The position numbers and the translations under genes are program-made. Below the pieces are notes generated by a model that worked only from the letters and a program-made list of their open reading frames with translations, did no database searches and was not told the DNA's origin. Of a stretch of 13,469 nt of DNA, positions 12,500 to 13,469 are shown in pieces; positions within the stretch are counted from its first letter, which is position 1, and every line of letters starts with the position of its first letter. Location: NCBI GenBank assembly GCA_004376205.1, contig SOKG01000035.1, positions 1 to 13,469 on the forward strand. The letters are read 5' to 3'. Origin of the DNA: Dehalococcoidia bacterium. GTDB lineage: Bacteria > Chloroflexota > Dehalococcoidia > SZUA-161.

Positions 12500-13469
12500 C
12501 TAGCTCTCCCAAACAACCATCGCTTGGCCAAGCGTCTCACCCCTTATCTCTGGCTTGTAGTAGGAATAGGCCTGGGAGCTGACGCCCTTAGCCTTGACCG
12601 GGTACATCGCCTTTACATTGAAGCTGAAAGCTACTACATCTCCCGGCAACATGTTCTCGACGTAGAATATGACCTTCCTTCCGGCAACCTCATAGCGCTT
12701 GATCTTTTCCTCCTCCTCAACAACCTCGGCTATGGACTCCCTGACCGCAGCAAAGCCAGTGGGGACCGACACGTCCAGGACCACCATTCCGGCCTCCATA
12801 GGTATGGGGGGAGCAAACTCAAGCTCCACCGATACTTCGACCAGGTCGTTAACCTCCACCTGAGTGGTATTGTAATCAACGTCTATCTTCAGGATTTCAT
12901 CTCCTTGCTCTGCCTCAGGGAGGTTGAATCTCTTTACCACCTGAGCTATAGCCTCCCCCCTCCCCTCCACGCTTATCACGACCTCTTCATTTACGGGTAC
13001 TTCCACTACCTGAAGAACATCGAAGTTATCCTGCGTTATTTTGAGATCCTTTTTTTCTCCTGCTGCCTCTATGCTTATCGTCAGATCGACATCAGCCCTG
13101 GCGTCGGTGGAGTACTCGGTGAGGGCTTGCAAGGCAACCACCGTATCTTGAGTGGAACCATAGCCCCCATAAGCATTCGTCTGGGCCACCAGCCATTTTG
13201 CGGCGCGCGAGGCATTGAACGCATCACCATGTTCTATCAGGGCGAGCGTAGCATAGCCGGTAGCTTCGATGGCAACGCTCCTGTTTGGCCTCATCGGGCC
13301 TCGGGGCAGGATTTCACCGATCTCACCCCAGTGCAAGCCGTTCTCATCCTCGTGTGCAAGCTCCATCAACTTCTCATGCGCTTCATCGGTACTGCCGCTT
13401 CCGGCAAGCTCGAGGGCATAGGCTGCAATGGCCATGGTATAGGCGTTTTCTATCCCGATAAGTAGCCTA
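12500..13469 (-). CDS. Bacterial alpha-2-macroglobulin-like protein, C-terminal part (5' end outside window)
   Basis: The last 322 residues are visible and the frame is open at the right edge. An internal ATG at 13435 is not the real start, because homology-like sequence (ENAYT) continues upstream of it. Residues about 1-125 are the end of the alpha/alpha-toroid thioester domain, with its typical 'GYGSTQDTVVALQALTEY' features (about 102-119). A beta-rich domain and the C-terminal receptor-binding-like domain follow (about 207-322), with 'VVLDVSVPTGF' and 'GDVVAFSFNVKAMYPVKA' segments. The thioester motif itself would be upstream of the window, so whether this protein can trap proteases covalently is unknown. 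Bacterial members are usually secreted or membrane-tethered protease inhibitors with a defence or colonisation role. It ends 106 nt before ftsH on the same strand, with no clear terminator. Confidence 0.88.
   Translation of the reverse strand, partial: RLLIGIENAYTMAIAAYALELAGSGSTDEAHEKLMELAHEDENGLHWGEIGEILPRGPMRPNRSVAIEATGYATLALIEHGDAFNASRAAKWLVAQTNAYGGYGSTQDTVVALQALTEYSTDARADVDLTISIEAAGEKKDLKITQDNFDVLQVVEVPVNEEVVISVEGRGEAIAQVVKRFNLPEAEQGDEILKIDVDYNTTQVEVNDLVEVSVELEFAPPIPMEAGMVVLDVSVPTGFAAVRESIAEVVEEEEKIKRYEVAGRKVIFYVENMLPGDVVAFSFNVKAMYPVKAKGVSSQAYSYYKPEIRGETLGQAMVVWES

Noticed and set aside
12023..13465. Open frame of 480 codons on the plus strand
   Set aside because: It lies antisense to ftsH and the alpha-2-macroglobulin-like gene and crosses both and their intergenic region; the translation has no recognisable domain, while both minus-strand genes do.

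Overview
The window reads as bacterial chromosome of moderately high GC. It is gene-dense and has many GTG/TTG starts, sigma70-type promoters with -10 boxes of the form TATSAT, and no tRNA, rRNA, phage or CRISPR. Two FeoA proteins with FeoB and a Cys-bearing FeoC-like protein, a rubrerythrin, a PAC2 protein and a bacterial alpha-2-macroglobulin together suggest an anaerobic or oxygen-sensitive lineage. A Chloroflexota/Dehalococcoidia-like genome is my best guess, from general resemblance only.

Layout. 1-732 (-): 3'-truncated crotonase-superfamily gene with a clear promoter. 936-5758 (+): iron locus, in order a DtxR/MntR-type regulator, two feoA genes, feoB in two overlapping reading frames, an exported membrane-anchored protein of unknown function, a FeoC-like winged-helix protein, and a rubrerythrin. 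5787-7993 (-): a NYN-domain nuclease-like gene with its own promoter, an MFS transporter and a PadR regulator (padR and MFS 4 nt apart). 7994-8243: divergent intergenic region with the padR promoter/operator, a 59-bp REPIN-like element and the mnmE promoter. 8244-10405 (+): mnmE and a PAC2-family gene, ending at a strong bidirectional hairpin. 10483-13469 (-): ftsH, and the 3' part of an alpha-2-macroglobulin-like gene running off the right edge.

The main signal is in the iron locus. A 16-bp dyad, GTTAG-N6-CTAAC, lies just downstream of the dtxR -10 box, again before feoA (one mismatch) and again before feoB. The feoA and feoB copies sit in a recognisably duplicated block of about 50 bp. The inference is one metal-responsive, autoregulated regulon: the regulator senses metal, FeoA/FeoB/FeoC import Fe(II), and rubrerythrin handles peroxide that would react with it. 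FeoB is broken between its G domain and its membrane domain, yet the second frame has a well-placed AAGGAG and GTG, so either a frameshift or a truly split transporter is possible.

The second signal is the REPIN-like element at 8110-8168. It is two 28-nt inverted units folding into a junction of three hairpins on an outer stem, and all six differences between the units are compensatory base-pair changes.
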